Assembly: GCA_030159075.1 (NCBI GenBank)
Contig: BROG01000133.1
Location: 398,501 to 462,500, forward strand
Reading direction: 5' to 3'
From: Atrina japonica
Taxonomy: Eukaryota; Mollusca; Bivalvia; Pterioida; Pinnidae
Length of the DNA: 64,000 nt
The notes under the pieces are model-generated. The model had not been told where the DNA came from, searched no databases, and saw only the letters and a list, made by a program, of their open reading frames with translations. A program made the position numbers and the translations under genes. Below, one piece after another: positions 60,110 through 64,000 of the stretch (position 1 is the stretch's first letter; each line of letters starts with the position of its first letter).

Positions 60110-61000
60110 CTTTGTAATATTTGTGATATTCTATTCCAAAGTTCCCTTTCTCTTTAGTTGCCATGGCAATATCAGCCATTTTACTTTATGATGTTCTATT
60201 CCACAGTTTCCTTTCTCTTTAGTCACCACAGCAATATCAGCCATTTTACTTTGTGATGTTCTATCCAAAGTTCCCTTTCTATTTTGTCAACACAGCAATA
60301 TCAGCCATTTTAATTTGTGATGTTCTAGCATCCCAAAAGTCCCTATCTCTTTAGTCACCACAGCAATATCAGCCATTTGACTGTATCACAAAGTTCCCTT
60401 TCTCTTTGGTCACCACCGCAATATCAGCCATTTACTTTGTGATGTTCTATTCCAAAGTTCCCTTTCTCTTTAGTTGCCATGGCAATATCAGCTATTTTAC
60501 TTTGTCATGTTCTACTCTGAAGTTTCCTTTCTCTTTAGTTGCCATGGCAATATCAGCTATTTTACTTTGTCATGTTCTAATCTGAAGTTCCCATTCTCTG
60601 AAGTTGCCATGGCAATATCAGCCATTTTACTTTGTCATGTTCTACTCTGAAGTTCCATTTCTCTTTAGTTGCCATGGCAATATCAGCTATTTTACTTTGT
60701 CATGTTCTACTCTGAAATTCCATTTCTCTTTAGTTGCCATGGCAATATCAGCTATTTTACTTTGTCATGTTCTAATCTGAAGTTCCCATTCTCTGAAGTT
60801 GCCATGGCAATATCAGCCATTTTACTTTGTCATGTTCTACTCTGAAGTTCCCTTTCTCCTTAGTTGCCATGGTAATATCAGCCATTTTACTTTGTGATAT
60901 TCTATTCCAAAGTTCCCTTTCTCTTTAGTCACCATGGCAATATCAGCCATTTTACTTTGTGATGTTCTATTCTAAAATTCCCTTAATTTCTCTTTTCGTC
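60110..61000. repeat. 65-bp minisatellite
   Basis: About 13 units of TTAGTTGCCATGGCAATATC, AGC(C/T)ATTTTACTTTGT, (C/G)ATGTTCTA and AAGTTCCCTTTCTC. Two unit pairs (around 60540 and 60735) are near-identical over about 195 bp, indicating a block duplication. Confidence 0.96.
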
Positions 61001-61659
61001 ACTATAGTACTGTTCTACACAAATTCTTATAATTCATTATTTATTTTGCAGTACATATATTATATACAACCAATTACCAACTTCTTTCATTAAAGCAACA
61101 GCTACCAATTGAAGCCAAATCTGCCATCATATACCGAGTCAACGGATGTGATCAGTCAAATCTATTAGGGCTGGCAAACAGAGTAAATCATCCAGATTTT
61201 TTCATCAGATCAGTACAAAGTTCAGAAACAAATTAAATTTAGTGCCAACCTCACCCATTATTTAAGAAAGAGTCCATAATGTATTAGCACATACATATGT
61301 AACTATGGTTCTATGGCATAAGTTAAATGTGAGTGTTATCATAGTTTATATACAATGTATAATTGACTAGGATTAGTTGGCTCCAAGATCATTCTGATAG
61401 TCTCAAGATTCTGTCTTTGATGCATTTATATATCATATGTTAAAGCTGACATTAACCAGTGAAAGTATCATCTTCATTTTGTATGGCTGGTATGTGTAGG
61501 AAGGATTAAAGCTGATGTAGAGATGTCCTATACCTGAGATCCAGTAGTTGGTGTGCATTTTTCAGAATTCCAGACTGGAACTACAAACCATATAGTAAAA
61601 TATCTAACATTGTGTATTCTTGATCCAATTCTAAATCAGATTTATTATCTGCAGATGAG
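61001..61659. other. Single-copy spacer
   Basis: AT-rich intron with nothing recognised. Confidence 0.5.
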
Positions 61660-62230
61660 TAATTATACCAGTATATATACATTAGGTACAAGATAATATT
61701 TATACTAGTTCATAATCTGGTACAAGGTACTGCCTGTTTTACTGTTGAAGTATATACCAGTACATAGATATACTTACTCTATTTTTCACTGTAGGGGTTT
61801 ATACCAGTTCATACACTAAGTAGTCTAAATAAAAGATACTCTGTTTTTTACTGTAGGGGTTTATACCAGTTCATACACTAAGTACTCTAAATAAAAGATA
61901 CTCTGTTTTTTACTGTAGGGGTTTATACCAGTTCATACACTAAGTACTCTAAGTACAAGATACTCTGTTTTTTACTGTAGGGGTTTATACCAGTTCATAC
62001 ACTAAGTACTCTAAGTACAAGATACTCTGTTTTTTACTGATGGGGATATATATCTGTTTATACATTGAGTACATTAGGTACAAGTTACTCTAAGTTGTAC
62101 TGTATGGTTATATACCAGTTCATACACTAAGTACTTTAGGTACAAGGTACTCTAGGTTTTACTCTAGGTGTATATACCAGTTATCAATATACTAAGTAAT
62201 TAGGTACAAGGTACTTTATGTTTTAATATT
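61660..62230. repeat. 62-bp minisatellite
   Basis: Four near-identical 62-bp units (CTGTTTTTTACTGTAGGGGT, TTATACCAGTTCATACACTA, AGTACTCTAAATAAAAGATA) at 61790-62040, with diverged units on both sides. Confidence 0.95.
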
Positions 62231-64000
62231 ATTGATGACCCACATCAATATGACACCAACCAAGACATATTATCTTTATTGGAGTTATAAAGAACAATCA
62301 TTTATTTTGATCAAAGGTATAATTACTTGCTAACAGATAATATTTCAAACAAATGGTTCTGTATGAAGTCTTCACAAATAACTCTGCTTCGAGATATTTC
62401 TCTTTTGTCATTCTATAACATGACACCTTCTGACAACAGCAATCATATACGACCTCCCCCTTCATTTTGCCTGTTTTATGATGCCTCTGATATTTGATTA
62501 TACATGTATAGGTTGTGTAAGATTGCTGTTGTATGTTATCAAGAGAACTAATTATCCCAACAAAACCTAGTCAATGTTTTATTGTAACTTCATTACATGT
62601 ATTGTACATGTACAATTTCAAAGATGTAAATATAAAATTATACATAAATCACAGAAAATGCAGAAAAAAGTTGATCAAACATGGAAGATGTTTTTTTATG
62701 TCGGAAACTAATTATACATTTTTTAATTGTTTAGTTTTTCTGCAGGGTGAGGTAAGGATTGTGAAGCACTGACATTACTTATTATGTTGAAGTTTTCAGT
62801 TTGCTGGACATTGTTTGTGGGCAACTCATCCTTGTACTGTTTTATACTGTTTCTAACTAGGCCTAATACTTGGCTAGTAAAATACAAATGTTAAATTTGA
62901 GTCCTTCACAAGTACAAAACCACATATATGATTGCCTAAGAACTTTTACTTCAGGGCATAGATCAACATTTTCGATACATCACAGTTCTATAGCATTAGT
63001 TAGATTTCTGTCAATAAAAACAACACATTTTGGAAGTAATAAAATCTACATACAACTGCCACCACTTTGTAACATTTAAAATAGTTACACAAGGCAATAT
63101 CTAATATTACATCAGTCCACTTTGACCTTGAACATGAAGTCATGACCTTGAACTGAGGTCAGTGTTCATCAATTGTCCATAAGCGTGCATAAAAGTGCAG
63201 TAAAGTTTTAATCAATTCTCTGAAGACACTGTAGATTTTTACTAGAAGACATTTTTTTAAGATTTGATTTGACCTTAGAGTCAAGACATGCATATATAAC
63301 CATAATCAAAGGTCATAAGGTCAAGAAGTTACTGATCAACAAGTTAAAACCGACAGATGAATGATTGGACAAGAGGAATCCAATGAATCTAAACCAACTT
63401 TAACTTTTATAATAAAAGGATAAAAAATCTTAACATGATTAAATACACATGCATCATTTTTATTCTTTTATACCAGGAGACATGTCCTTATACAAACTAA
63501 TTCTTATCTTTTTTTCAATCTCTTTTTTATACATTTATACCTGTTTAAAGTTAAAAATAATGATCATACTTTTTCAGCAATGATGAATTAATAAGGTGCA
63601 AAATTATGAATTAAGTGTCTTGTTTGATTTTTCATTTATCCTTCTTTGCACAACTCAGTATTCCAATAGAAAATCTTCTAAACACGCTCTCTTTTATTTG
63701 AAACCAATCTATTACTCTCATGAATTGTGCTTGAATGAATGTATTCTTTTCTCTAGAAAAATGTCTCTTTGATGTTGAGTTATCTAAACTCATTTTGTTC
63801 TGTTTAAACTTGGCCTTATGTTGTGGGAAATATAGATTTTTAACAACAATACAGCTTTGCAATCTCCAGCATATTTTTTTTTTCACTTTATTTATATTAG
63901 CAGGATGACTGGCAGGCAAAGTATACTTACTTACTTGTGTACCAAAAGACTCATATCAGAAATTTTCTTATCACCAAAATCACAATGACATTCCACAAAT
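62231..64000. other. Single-copy AT-rich stretch to the right edge
   Basis: 63115-63330 has several GACCTTGA/AGGTCA motifs. Open frames at 62533-62772, 62870-63079 and 63632-63919 (minus, 95 codons) have no recognisable domain. None resembles the missing MNNL exon. Confidence 0.5.

Noticed and set aside
63632..63919. A 95-codon minus-strand frame as the upstream Jagged exon
   Set aside because: It lacks the MNNL cysteine/glycine signature and a matching donor.

Overview
The window looks like animal intronic DNA, most likely from a mollusc and probably a bivalve. It is AT-rich, lacks bacterial gene structure, and carries tRNA-derived SINEs whose body and tail resemble the molluscan type. The species cannot be named from the sequence.

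The only protein-coding gene I can support is a Notch ligand of the Jagged/Serrate family on the minus strand, seen as two internal exons. A 49-bp exon (24861-24909) encodes the end of the N-terminal MNNL/C2 region. A 255-bp exon (10172-10426) encodes the linker and the whole DSL domain with its six cysteines. Both have canonical AG/GT splice sites. Their intron phases match exons 3 and 4 of vertebrate JAG1 as I remember them, and so does the 255-bp length. The first exons would lie beyond 64000 and the EGF-repeat exons before position 1. The window is therefore the end of a large intron 2 (at least 39 kb), all of intron 3 (14.4 kb) and the start of intron 4 (at least 10.1 kb).

The introns are unusually rich in tandem repeats. 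More than 30 separate minisatellite or microsatellite arrays cover roughly 25 kb, or about 40% of the window. Unit lengths run from 2 to 82 bp and several arrays have higher-order structure. Most long open frames here are artefacts of arrays whose unit is a multiple of three.

Between the arrays are short transposon-like elements. These include a TTAA-ended 91-bp element (seven copies), a CAGTGAAAC-ended element (four copies plus relatives), paired fold-back elements, a 273-bp element with 16-bp inverted ends, and four SINE insertions or remnants plus two weak candidates. Several TIR elements contain tandem expansions of their own interior. The clearest is at 27848-28073, where the 91-bp element carries three copies of a 67-bp internal segment. 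I think this link between small TIR elements and new minisatellites is the most interesting system here.

Layout: 1-5.7 kb three arrays; 5.7-10.1 kb intron 4 with small elements; 10.2-10.4 kb DSL exon; 10.4-24.9 kb intron 3 (arrays at 11.5-13.3 and 16.0-18.1 kb, SINEs, fold-backs); 24.9 kb small exon; 24.9-64 kb intron 2, with about twenty arrays separated by single-copy AT-rich sequence.
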